Source: Cytophagaceae bacterium UBA6715 (GTDB taxonomy: Bacteria > Bacteroidota > Bacteroidia > Cytophagales > Spirosomataceae). From it: 12,639 nucleotides of DNA. A model generated the notes under the pieces. The model was given only the letters and a program-made list of their open reading frames with translations. It had not been told where the DNA came from and ran no database searches. A program made the translations under genes and the position numbers. Shown piece after piece: positions 1-6,157 of this stretch; position 1 is the first letter of the stretch; each line of letters begins with the position of its first letter. Location of the stretch: the NCBI GenBank assembly GCA_002454335.1, contig DKIP01000008.1:1-12639 (forward strand), in the 5' to 3' direction.

Positions 1-35
1 TTGTTGAAAGTTTGCGATGTGTTATTCGAATCCAT
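1..35 (-). CDS. Possible start of a leftward gene, cut by the window edge
   Basis: On the minus strand an ATG at 35-33 opens a frame of 11 codons (MDSNNTSQTFN) that runs off the left edge without a stop. An exact Bacteroidota -7 element (TATTTTTG, minus strand, 60-67) lies about 25 bases upstream, which fits a real divergent promoter. The peptide is too short to name a family, and it could be chance. Confidence 0.35.
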   Translation of the reverse strand, partial: MDSNNTSQTFN

Positions 36-59
36 AAGTACAATTTTACAATTTTTTAT

Positions 60-67
60 CAAAAATA
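60..67 (-). promoter_or_regulatory. Candidate -7 promoter element for the left-edge gene
   Basis: Reading the minus strand, these bases are TATTTTTG, an exact match to the Bacteroidota sigma consensus TAnnTTTG. No well-spaced -33 TTTG is seen. A small hairpin (TCACC at 68-72, GGTGA at 78-82) lies immediately upstream and could be an operator or chance. Confidence 0.35.
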
Positions 68-142
68 TCACCTTGTTGGTGAGATAAAATTTCAATCTTT
101 CCCTATTTTAGTGCTTTCATTCCACATTAAAATCGTGCCTAC

Positions 143-1102
143 TTGTTAGAGAAAATTATTTCCTTGTCGGACATCTCCCTAATCGAATTTTTAGGGGTTT
201 CGAATTCCAATTTTCAGCTTTTGACAGAAGCTTTTCCACAAACTAAAATCATTGCACGCGGTGACCAAGTAATCATTCGTGGTTCGGATGATCAAATGGC
301 CTTGGTTGAAGCTATCGTTAATCAATGTATACAACATTTGAATAAGCACAATACTTTTACAGCGGTTCACATGAAGGCTTATATTGAGTCTATTTTGAAT
401 CCTACGGGGGAAGAAATAGAGACTCCATGGGTGGAAGATAAAGATGTGCTTTTGTTCGGGAATAAGGGAATTGTGATCAAGGCTAAAACACCTAACCAAC
501 GCAAATTGGTCGATGCTGCAACGAGCAATGACATTGTTTTTGCCATAGGACCAGCAGGAACGGGTAAAACATACACGGCCGTTGCTCTGGCAGTCAAGGC
601 TTTGAAGAATAAGGAAGTCAAGAAAATTATTATAACCAGACCTGCCGTAGAGGCCGGTGAAAATTTAGGCTTTTTGCCTGGAGATTTAAAAGAGAAAATT
701 GATCCTTATTTAAGACCCATTTATGATGCTTTGGATGATATGATTCCAGCGGAGAAATTGAAGTTCTATTTAGAAAATCGGACGATTGAAATTGCACCTT
801 TGGCCTACATGCGAGGAAGAACGTTGAATAAGGCATTCATTCTATTGGATGAGGCGCAAAATACAACTTCTATGCAAATGAAGATGTTTTTAACCCGGAT
901 GGGCATTCAATCGAAAACCATCATTACAGGCGATAAATCGCAAGTTGACTTACCTAAAAATCAGACATCTGGTTTGGGTGAAGCCGAACGGATATTGAGT
1001 GGTATCAACGGAATCGCTTTTGTTGAGTTGGACGGTTCAGATGTTGTTCGTCATCGATTGGTTCGTAAAATCATTGAAGCCTATGGAAAGCAAGACAAGT
1101 AA
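143..1102 (+). CDS. phoH: PhoH family ATPase
   Basis: PhoH-like P-loop ATPase of 319 residues, a cytoplasmic nucleotide-binding protein linked to RNA metabolism in other bacteria; the exact role is not settled. The N-terminal third (about 1-110) is the KH-like region usual in this family. The ATPase core follows, with Walker A GPAGTGKT at 136-143, the ITRPAVEAGE block near 164-173, and Walker B FILLDEAQN at 232-240. The start must be TTG at 143: an in-frame stop lies at 128-130 and the first in-frame ATG comes about 50 codons later, inside conserved sequence, while the residues after the TTG (EKIISL..ISLIEFLGV) look like a normal family N-terminus. Its last 20 bases overlap the next gene, suggesting co-transcription with the acetyltransferase and pirin. 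Family assignment is secure. Confidence 0.95.
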   Translation: MLEKIISLSDISLIEFLGVSNSNFQLLTEAFPQTKIIARGDQVIIRGSDDQMALVEAIVNQCIQHLNKHNTFTAVHMKAYIESILNPTGEEIETPWVEDKDVLLFGNKGIVIKAKTPNQRKLVDAATSNDIVFAIGPAGTGKTYTAVALAVKALKNKEVKKIIITRPAVEAGENLGFLPGDLKEKIDPYLRPIYDALDDMIPAEKLKFYLENRTIEIAPLAYMRGRTLNKAFILLDEAQNTTSMQMKMFLTRMGIQSKTIITGDKSQVDLPKNQTSGLGEAERILSGINGIAFVELDGSDVVRHRLVRKIIEAYGKQDK

Positions 1103-1529
1103 GATTATCCAGGCAGATTCTGATGCGCTCATCGCAGCTGTATTTGAAATACGAACAGAAGTATTTGTTCATGAACAAAAATGCTTGCCTTCCGAAGAGT
1201 TTGATGAATTGGATGCGCAGGCAATTCATTTTTTATTGTTTGACCATGAGTGTCCTGTTTCCACCGGGCGTATACGCAAAACGAATAAAGGAATTAAAAT
1301 TGAACGCATAGCTACCTTAAAGGAATCTCGAGGGAAAGGTTTTGCGAGTGAAATGATCCGACATTTAATTCAAGAAGCTCAGCAACGTTTTCCGGAGCAA
1401 ACATATTTCTATTTACATGCTCAGGTGGATGTGATGCCTTTGTATCGTTCATTAGGCTTTGAACCCTATGGGGGAACTTTTATCGAAGCTGATATTGTTC
1501 ATCAAGCCATGGAACTTCAATTAAACTAA
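1083..1529 (+). CDS. GNAT N-acetyltransferase, ElaA/YjcF-like
   Basis: Acetyl-CoA-dependent N-acetyltransferase of 148 residues; substrate unknown. The N-terminal pattern FEIRTEVFVHEQ (21-32), followed by an E..D..D..A.H stretch, is typical of the ElaA/YjcF branch. The acetyl-CoA loop is RGKGFA (83-88, fitting R-x-x-G-x-A), preceded by the KIERIATL strand. The C-terminal LHAQ..VMPLYRSLGF segment (111-126) is the usual last part of the fold. I chose ATG 1083 because the protein then begins just before the fold; the longer frame from 999 would add 28 residues read out of frame from phoH. The gene overlaps the phoH end by 20 bases, and pirin starts 6 bases after its stop, so translation is probably coupled. 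Confidence 0.88.
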   Translation: MESKTSKIIQADSDALIAAVFEIRTEVFVHEQKCLPSEEFDELDAQAIHFLLFDHECPVSTGRIRKTNKGIKIERIATLKESRGKGFASEMIRHLIQEAQQRFPEQTYFYLHAQVDVMPLYRSLGFEPYGGTFIEADIVHQAMELQLN

Positions 1530-1535
1530 AATCAA

Positions 1536-2408
1536 ATGGCTATTAAAGCAATTGAGGCTGTATATCCTCCCGGTCCCGCACATTTTGTTGGGGATGGTTT
1601 TCGAGTTCATAATTTTATACCGAGTCGGCATGGTTTAGATATGCATCGCATGACCCCATTTATCATGATGGATTATGGTGCCAAATTTAATTTTCCTCCA
1701 TCCGATTCATTGAAGGGTGTTGGTGTTCATCCGCACAGAGGATTTGAGACAGTCACGATTGCCTATAAAGGCCGTGTGGCGCATCATGATAGTGCCGGTG
1801 GCGGTGGTATCATTGGTGAAGGCGATGTCCAATGGATGACGGCGGCATCAGGTGTATTACACAAAGAATATCACGAAGAGTCCTTTAGTAAAACAGGTGG
1901 TGATTTTCAAATGGTGCAATTGTGGGTGAATTTACCTGCCAAAGATAAAATGTCGGCACCCAAATACCAGGCGATTGAAAATGCGAGCATTCCTAAAGTT
2001 CCTGTAGAAAATGGTTATGTGGAGGTCATTGCGGGTGAATTTCACGGTACGAAAGGCATAGCTTCCACATTCACTCCTGTGCATTTATTTAATGCACATT
2101 TGCAATCAAGTGGAAAAGCAGAATTTTCTTTCCCTGCGGACTATAATACTTGTTTAATCGTTGTAGAAGGAGAAATTCGAATCAATGATGCTGAGGAACA
2201 TGTTCCTGTAGATCATTTTGTGCTCTTCGAAAATGAAGGAGAAACCTTGCACATCGAAGCAACCGAATATTCTAAAATTTTAATCCTGAGCGGTGAACCT
2301 ATCCGTGAACCGATTGCTTCACATGGTCCTTTTGTGATGAATACCCGACAAGAAATCATGCAGGCTTTTTATGATTTTGAGGCAGGGAAATTTGGCGAAC
2401 TCAATTAA
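1536..2408 (+). CDS. Pirin family protein (cupin)
   Basis: Pirin-type two-domain cupin of 290 residues. Family members bind a metal (often Fe) and are variously quercetin dioxygenases, transcription cofactors or enzyme regulators, so the function here cannot be specified. The metal ligands of the N-terminal cupin appear intact: H65 and H67 in HPHRGFETV, then H109 and E111 in GVLHKEYHEE, with nearly the spacing of human pirin (H56, H58, H101, E103). The GDVQWMTAASGV segment between them is a family hallmark. The C-terminal cupin (about 180-290) includes PVHLFNAHL and the closing GPFVMNT segment. The start is the first ATG after the preceding stop, 6 bases away, making this the third gene of the phoH operon. 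No terminator with a T-run follows on this strand. Confidence 0.93.
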   Translation: MAIKAIEAVYPPGPAHFVGDGFRVHNFIPSRHGLDMHRMTPFIMMDYGAKFNFPPSDSLKGVGVHPHRGFETVTIAYKGRVAHHDSAGGGGIIGEGDVQWMTAASGVLHKEYHEESFSKTGGDFQMVQLWVNLPAKDKMSAPKYQAIENASIPKVPVENGYVEVIAGEFHGTKGIASTFTPVHLFNAHLQSSGKAEFSFPADYNTCLIVVEGEIRINDAEEHVPVDHFVLFENEGETLHIEATEYSKILILSGEPIREPIASHGPFVMNTRQEIMQAFYDFEAGKFGELN

Positions 2409-2410
2409 TA

Positions 2411-2544
2411 GTTAAGAGTGAAAAATTAAGAGTTAAAAGGAATATTAGGTTTTAATATAGTTTCAATGGTATAAAAAAGAGGTAAAAGTTTGGCTGTTTA
2501 ACAACCAAACTCTTACCTCTTCACTCTTAATTCTTAACTCTTAG
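2411..2544. repeat. Palindromic intergenic element with imperfect terminal inverted repeats
   Basis: The gap between the convergent pirin and DUF3127 genes is bounded by about 24-base imperfect inverted repeats at 2412-2435 and 2521-2544, matching at roughly 20 of 24 positions. Each arm itself holds two copies of a TTAAGAGT-like word. Between them sits the long hairpin at 2477-2521. The right arm covers the DUF3127 stop codon (2541-2543). There is no coding potential. The structure resembles a dispersed intergenic repeat or a MITE-like unit, but whether copies exist elsewhere cannot be seen from this window. Confidence 0.55.
2471..2521 (-). terminator. Intrinsic terminator of the DUF3127 gene
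   Basis: A 21-base-pair stem (2477-2497 with 2501-2521) with a 3-base loop is followed, on the minus strand, by a T-tract at 2478-2471. The two imperfect positions (2486/2512 and 2494/2504) are G-U wobbles in minus-strand RNA but A-C mismatches in plus-strand RNA, and the plus strand lacks a T-run. Both facts point to use by the leftward gene, ending about 20 bases after its stop. Confidence 0.82.
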
Positions 2545-2951
2545 AATGGCAAATCATCCCCACTCTCCGCTGCTAAAGGAGGAAAGTTGTTCGCAGGAGC
2601 TGCACTTGTAGCAGCAGCTGCTGGAGCTGATGGAGCCCAACCCGCATTTTCTTGCGCTGGTGCTGGCGCAGATGCACCTGAGCGATCTAAACGATAAGCA
2701 CGGATTTCTGTGTACCAGCGCTCATTATATTCTCTTGATTCCACATTGAATTGCACCTTCACGATTTCACCTTCTTGAATAGGTGCTAAATCTTGGGTCT
2801 TATCGCCCCATACCGACATGCAAACTTTTTTAGGATATTGATCTTGTGTCTCTAAAACAAACTCTTGTTTGATCCAGTTTGTTCCGTTTCTGCCTGTTCC
2901 CGTAACCTCAGACATTTTCTTAATAAGTTTTCCGCTTAGTTCTAAAGCCAT
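2541..2951 (-). CDS. DUF3127 protein with SSB-like acidic tip
   Basis: A 136-residue protein that I recognise as the Bacteroidota DUF3127 family. Residues 1-90 form a compact beta-rich domain with the family hallmarks LSGKL, QYPKKVCMSVWGDK (38-51) and FNVESREYNERWYTEIRAY (68-86), consistent with an OB-fold. About 35 residues of Ala/Pro-rich linker follow, and the protein ends in ESGDDLPF. This layout (OB-like domain, flexible linker, acidic tip ending in Pro-Phe) is that of single-stranded DNA-binding proteins, whose DDIPF-type tip recruits repair and replication partners. An SSB-like role is my inference. I chose ATG 2951, where the family usually starts (MALEL); an upstream ATG would add 12 unrelated residues. 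It is a single gene with its own terminator, divergent from tRNA-Leu. Confidence 0.85.
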   Translation of the reverse strand: MALELSGKLIKKMSEVTGTGRNGTNWIKQEFVLETQDQYPKKVCMSVWGDKTQDLAPIQEGEIVKVQFNVESREYNERWYTEIRAYRLDRSGASAPAPAQENAGWAPSAPAAAATSAAPANNFPPLAAESGDDLPF

Positions 2952-3023
2952 TACTTGATAATTTTGATATGATTGAATTGTTGGCAAGTAAGTAAATATT
3001 TGGTAATTTTACTAACCGTTTTT

Positions 3024-3107
3024 GGCGATGTGGTGAAATTGGTAGACACGCTACTTTGAGGTGGTAGTGCCGCTTTAGGTATGGGAGTTCGAATCTCCCC
3101 ATCGTCA
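3024..3107 (+). tRNA. tRNA-Leu (anticodon GAG)
   Basis: Full cloverleaf of 84 nt. Acceptor stem 3024-3030 with 3100-3106 (one G-U pair), D stem 3033-3035 with 3047-3049, anticodon stem 3051-3055 with 3063-3067, T stem 3083-3087 with 3095-3099 and loop TTCGAAT. The anticodon GAG is at 3058-3060, reading CUC and CUU. A long variable arm (3068-3081, with a 3-bp stem) is typical of class II leucine tRNAs. The discriminator is A3107 and CCA is not encoded. A near-match to the -7 element (AATATTTG, 2995-3002) lies 21 bases upstream. A T6 run at 3113-3118 follows without its own hairpin. Confidence 0.97.
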
Positions 3108-3134
3108 CGAAATTTTTTGTTTAATCTGTAAATC

Positions 3135-4133
3135 ATGTTGAAGATGAAGCCTTACAGTGTGTTACTTTACTATAACTATACTCCTATTCCTAATCCTGAG
3201 GAGTATCGTGTCAAACATCACCTTTTTTGCATCGAAAACAATCTGCTTGGTCGTGTCATTGTGGCTGCCGAAGGTTTAAATGGTACTGTTTCGGGGCTTA
3301 AAGCCGACTGCGATGCATACATGAAATGGTTAGAGAACGACCCCATTTTTGCAGGTACCGATTTTGATTTCAAAGTTGAATCTTCAGAAACGCATACGTT
3401 CAATAAACTTCATGTTCGTGTGAAAGCTGAAATCGTGCACTCCGACCTGCCCGTTGACCCTCGTGTGAAAACAGGTAAACACCTGAAGCCAAAAGAATTT
3501 AAGGAGATGTTGAAAAGCGATCCTGATGTCGTTTTGGTGGATATGCGCTCCAACTACGAACATGAATTAGGTCGTTTTAAAGGAGCCTACACCTTTGATA
3601 TGGAGAACCTGCGTGATTTGCCGAACCACGTGCATGAAATCGAACATTTAAAAGGTAAAAAGGTCATTACATATTGTACGGGTGGTATCAAATGCGAAAA
3701 GGCCTCTGCCTATTTATTAGATCAAGGATTTGAAAATGTCTATCAATTACATGGTGGAATCATCAAATATGGCCTAGAAGAAGGCGGAGAGGATTTTGAT
3801 GGATCATGTTATGTATTCGATAATCGCGTGGCAACTCCGGTTAATTCAGTGAATCCTCAGGTAATTTCTACATGTCATGTTTGTCATGAACACTCTGACC
3901 ACATGGTCAATTGCGCTAATCCAGAATGCAATGAGCATTTAGCAATTTGCCCAACGTGCCTAAAGGAAATGGAAGGAGCTTGTTCAAAAGAATGTAAAGA
4001 ACATCCGCGCAAACGTCCTTATAACGAAAAGGGATATTATTCTAAAAACTCGGTGGGTTACTCGCCGGAACTGGGTTTTAAATCCTTTGGTAGAAATGAA
4101 AAAATCGAAAAGAAAAAAATGGCTCAATCTTGA
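3135..4133 (+). CDS. trhO: tRNA uridine(34) hydroxylase TrhO (rhodanese family, YceA-like)
   Basis: Oxygen-dependent enzyme that hydroxylates wobble uridine of certain tRNAs to 5-hydroxyuridine; 332 residues, cytoplasmic. An N-terminal UPF0176-type domain (about 5-105, with AAEGLNGTVSG) precedes a rhodanese domain (about 115-215). The rhodanese active site is YCTGGIKCEKA (180-190), with catalytic C181 and a second cysteine C187, as in the family. The C-terminal region is rich in cysteine (C247, C250, C260, C265, C272, C275, C283, C287), probably metal binding. ATG 3135 is used; ATG 3144 (third codon on) is equally possible. It begins 27 bases after tRNA-Leu with no clear terminator between, so readthrough from the tRNA is likely. 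The last codons and stop lie inside the terminator hairpin shared with the convergent gene. Confidence 0.93.
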   Translation: MLKMKPYSVLLYYNYTPIPNPEEYRVKHHLFCIENNLLGRVIVAAEGLNGTVSGLKADCDAYMKWLENDPIFAGTDFDFKVESSETHTFNKLHVRVKAEIVHSDLPVDPRVKTGKHLKPKEFKEMLKSDPDVVLVDMRSNYEHELGRFKGAYTFDMENLRDLPNHVHEIEHLKGKKVITYCTGGIKCEKASAYLLDQGFENVYQLHGGIIKYGLEEGGEDFDGSCYVFDNRVATPVNSVNPQVISTCHVCHEHSDHMVNCANPECNEHLAICPTCLKEMEGACSKECKEHPRKRPYNEKGYYSKNSVGYSPELGFKSFGRNEKIEKKKMAQS

Positions 4134-4142
4134 GCCATTTTT
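4115..4142. terminator. Bidirectional terminator between trhO and the DUF1801 gene
   Basis: A stem of about 12 bp (4115-4126 with 4131-4142) and a 4-base loop has a GC-rich core GGCTC/GAGCC. It is flanked by a T5 run on the plus strand (4138-4142) and A7 (T7 on the minus strand) at 4113-4119. The hairpin includes the trhO stop codon (4131-4133) and touches the opposing stop codon (4141-4143), so it can end transcripts from both sides. Confidence 0.85.
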
Positions 4143-4473
4143 ATTTACTTACTTCCTCCACGCGAAATCGTGTGATATCCTTAATTAATTCGATAGGCAT
4201 AGGTAAATGATACGGGAACTTAACGGCTCCTTTGGACCCCTCATAGCCACTTAATCGTTCTTGGAAAACGACTAATGGTTTTGGTGTCGGATAAAATCCT
4301 AAGTGATTATTCCACGCAGCAAAATGAACTAAATTCTTCTTGAATTTAAAAGTTGGCATCCCATAGGCCATCGTTTCTTCGGTACCTTCAGGTACGACTG
4401 AACGAATTGCATCACGCACCTCGCGCAAGATTTTCTGTGTGGCTTCAGGAAATGAATTGATGTATTCTTCCAT
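4141..4473 (-). CDS. DUF1801 (YdhG-like) protein
   Basis: A 110-residue protein of the DUF1801/YdhG family, small cytoplasmic alpha-beta proteins with a frataxin-like fold; the Bacillus member has been proposed as an iron chaperone, but the role here is unproven. Visible hallmarks are EETMAYGMPTFKF (32-44), HLGFYPTP (57-64), and the closing KGAVKFPYHLPMPIELI..I..FR segment (about 81-104). No signal peptide or membrane segment. It is the last gene of a leftward operon, starting 4 bases after the DUF2834 stop. Its stop codon abuts the bidirectional terminator shared with trhO. Confidence 0.85.
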   Translation of the reverse strand: MEEYINSFPEATQKILREVRDAIRSVVPEGTEETMAYGMPTFKFKKNLVHFAAWNNHLGFYPTPKPLVVFQERLSGYEGSKGAVKFPYHLPMPIELIKDITRFRVEEVSK

Positions 4474-4477
4474 AATT

Positions 4478-4804
4478 TTAAGCTAATTGTCGATGTCTAA
4501 CGAATAGAAATAATGGGAAGGCAAATGCAAACCCAATTAATAGAGTTGCCGCTAAATATAAGTAAAGGTATTTCATTTTGATTCGAATACCTTCCACTAA
4601 CATAAATAAAGTCCCAGCAATGGCGCCAGTCCAAAAATCGAAGGTCAAACTTTTGGCATATGGATTGGAAGTCCATGTACTTTGGATGAAAGTCACGACA
4701 TCAAAATGACCATGATTCGCTTGCATGCCTATAAATACGTAATAAGCCGTGATTGATCCTCCAACGATGGAAAGGACTAAATAAAGGTAATGTGCATTTT
4801 TCAT
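4478..4804 (-). CDS. DUF2834 integral membrane protein
   Basis: A 108-residue membrane protein that I assign to DUF2834, a family without known function. It has three hydrophobic helices, at roughly 6-27, 56-73 and 80-101. Family-like features are the central FDFWTGAIAG (55-64) followed by VEGIR, and the end FPLFLFVRHRQ (96-106). The start ATG overlaps the stop of the GreA/GreB-like gene by 4 bases (4801-4804, ATGA type), and the DUF1801 gene follows after 4 bases, so the three are almost certainly co-transcribed and translationally coupled. Nothing in the sequence tells a substrate. Confidence 0.75.
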   Translation of the reverse strand: MKNAHYLYLVLSIVGGSITAYYVFIGMQANHGHFDVVTFIQSTWTSNPYAKSLTFDFWTGAIAGTLFMLVEGIRIKMKYLYLYLAATLLIGFAFAFPLFLFVRHRQLA

Positions 4805-5253
4805 GTTAGTTGCTTAATGTTGATTTGACGACCTCGTAATTCGATGGTATCACCTACCTTTTTTCCTGTTAATAGGGATCCTAGTGGCGATTCGGGTGAA
4901 ATAACAAAGATGGTTTCTGAAGCGATCTGCATCTGCCCCATACCTATGGCCATGTAATAGGTTTCAAAATTGGTCTCAATTAATGAGCCTTGTGTGACAA
5001 AATCAGTGGATTTAAGCGGATCCAAGGCTTTTAATTTCTGTAATTGTTGATTGGAGATATCAACACTCGCGCTCAACTTATCCATCTCGCGTTGCATCAT
5101 TTCACGTCCCGTTTCATACTTATCTCCTGCGCTACTTTTCGTATCCGAGTCCCGTGATTCTTTGGCAAGAACCCAATCGTGTTTTGCTTGTTGAATTTGG
5201 ACTTCCAATTGCTCCATGAGCTTTTGATGTATTTCTTTTTTGTTACAATTCAT
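4801..5253 (-). CDS. GreA/GreB-like transcript cleavage factor
   Basis: A 150-residue protein with Gre factor architecture: N-terminal helical hairpin (about 5-78, likely coiled coil) and a C-terminal FKBP-like domain (about 85-148) ending in SPLGSLLTGKKVGDTIEL (122-139), which matches the SP...L.GKKVGD signature. Gre factors enter the RNA polymerase secondary channel and stimulate transcript cleavage using acidic residues at the hairpin tip. The AGDKYETG segment (42-49) offers D44 and E47, spaced like D41 and E44 of E. coli GreA. The hairpin sequence is otherwise divergent, and this is the Bacteroidota stand-alone type, so cleavage activity is inferred. It is the first gene of a leftward operon, divergent from the nucleoside phosphorylase across a 40-base gap that holds a palindrome. 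Confidence 0.8.
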   Translation of the reverse strand: MNCNKKEIHQKLMEQLEVQIQQAKHDWVLAKESRDSDTKSSAGDKYETGREMMQREMDKLSASVDISNQQLQKLKALDPLKSTDFVTQGSLIETNFETYYMAIGMGQMQIASETIFVISPESPLGSLLTGKKVGDTIELRGRQINIKQLT

Positions 5254-5269
5254 GCGAAGGATATGAATT

Positions 5270-5290
5270 CGAAAATTATCGATAATTTCG
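5270..5290. promoter_or_regulatory. Palindrome in the 40-base divergent gap
   Basis: A perfect 12-base palindrome (ATTATCGATAAT, 5275-5286) extends to CGAA/TTCG arms with one bulged A. It is centred between the GreA/GreB-like gene and the nucleoside phosphorylase. Near-matches to the -7 consensus lie within it on both strands (TAATTTCG on plus, TAATTTTC on minus). It may be an operator, a promoter core, or chance AT-rich symmetry. Confidence 0.4.
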
Positions 5291-5293
5291 CGA

Positions 5294-6157
5294 ATGACCT
5301 ATTTCTCACCCACCGACTTAATTATTAATCCCGACGGGAGTTCTTATCATTTGGCGATTCGGCCGGATCAAGTGACTGATCAAATTATATTAGTGGGAGA
5401 TCCAGAACGGGTACCTAAAGTTTCCCAATATTTTGATCGAATCGATGTGAAAATACATAAGAGGGAGTTTGTGAGTCATTTTGGAGAATTAAAAGGCAAA
5501 CGAATCGGTGTCATATCTTCTGGTATTGGTGCGGATAATGTTGAAATTGTTTTAAATGAATTAGATGCACTTGTCAACATTGATTTTGAAACGCGCCTTG
5601 AAAAAGCAACAAAAAAAACCTTGGAATTTATTCGGATTGGTACTTCAGGAAGTATTCAGGCAAGTATACCCGTTGATTCGTTCTTGGTTTCAGAAGCTGC
5701 AATTGGATTTGATAATTTAGCGCAGTTTTATGGCTTTACGGGTGAAAATATGTTGGAAGATGATGCATTAACCCAATGGGGAAATGTAATTCATTATCCA
5801 ATCTCACTTTATGGCGCCAAAGCGAGTTCAAAACTTCTGAATAAATTCACAGCTATCCCATATCATGGCTATACGCTCACAGCACCAGGTTTTTATGCCC
5901 CTCAAGGCAGAACCGTTCGTATGAATTCTTTGTTGCCCAATTTTTTGCATGATGTTTCTTCGCAGCCATTTCAGGGGAATTTAATAACCAATATCGAAAT
6001 GGAAACGGCACCTTATTATGCATTTGCCTCATCCATGGGACATGACATGATTTCATTGAATGCGATTTTAGCTAACCGAATTACGCATGAATTTTCCCGT
6101 AATCCAGAAGGCCAAATACAAGCTCTTATTGAGTTGGCGCTAGATTCAATTGCATAA
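5294..6157 (+). CDS. Nucleoside phosphorylase, uridine phosphorylase type
   Basis: Cytoplasmic NP-I family enzyme of 287 residues that splits a nucleoside with phosphate into base and ribose-1-phosphate. The phosphate site is visible as GDPER (35-39) and R114/T117 in RIGTSGS, with the same spacing as E. coli Udp (G26/R30 and R91/T94). The ribose site is EMET (235-238). PQGR (203-206) has glutamine and arginine spaced like the uracil-binding Q166 and R168 of E. coli Udp, which favours uridine over purine nucleosides; this is inference. It is longer than E. coli Udp (253 residues), with an insertion around 92-108 and an N-terminal extension. Start ATG 5294 has no Shine-Dalgarno. The 3' end overlaps the convergent acetyltransferase gene by 32 bases. 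Confidence 0.88.
   Translation: MTYFSPTDLIINPDGSSYHLAIRPDQVTDQIILVGDPERVPKVSQYFDRIDVKIHKREFVSHFGELKGKRIGVISSGIGADNVEIVLNELDALVNIDFETRLEKATKKTLEFIRIGTSGSIQASIPVDSFLVSEAAIGFDNLAQFYGFTGENMLEDDALTQWGNVIHYPISLYGAKASSKLLNKFTAIPYHGYTLTAPGFYAPQGRTVRMNSLLPNFLHDVSSQPFQGNLITNIEMETAPYYAFASSMGHDMISLNAILANRITHEFSRNPEGQIQALIELALDSIA

Noticed and set aside
68..82. Hairpin upstream of phoH as a terminator
   Set aside because: The stem is only 5 bp and lies between divergent starts; the T-rich stretch on the minus strand is better explained as a -7 promoter element.
999..1082. Longer start for the ElaA-like acetyltransferase
   Set aside because: The extra 28 residues are phoH read in another frame; the fold begins after ATG 1083.
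2541..2987. Calling the DUF3127 gene ssb itself
   Set aside because: The N-terminal domain matches DUF3127 hallmarks rather than the classical SSB domain; only the tail is SSB-like.
2952..3136. Leftward open frames across the tRNA-Leu region
   Set aside because: They run antisense through a complete tRNA gene and resemble no family; they are chance frames.
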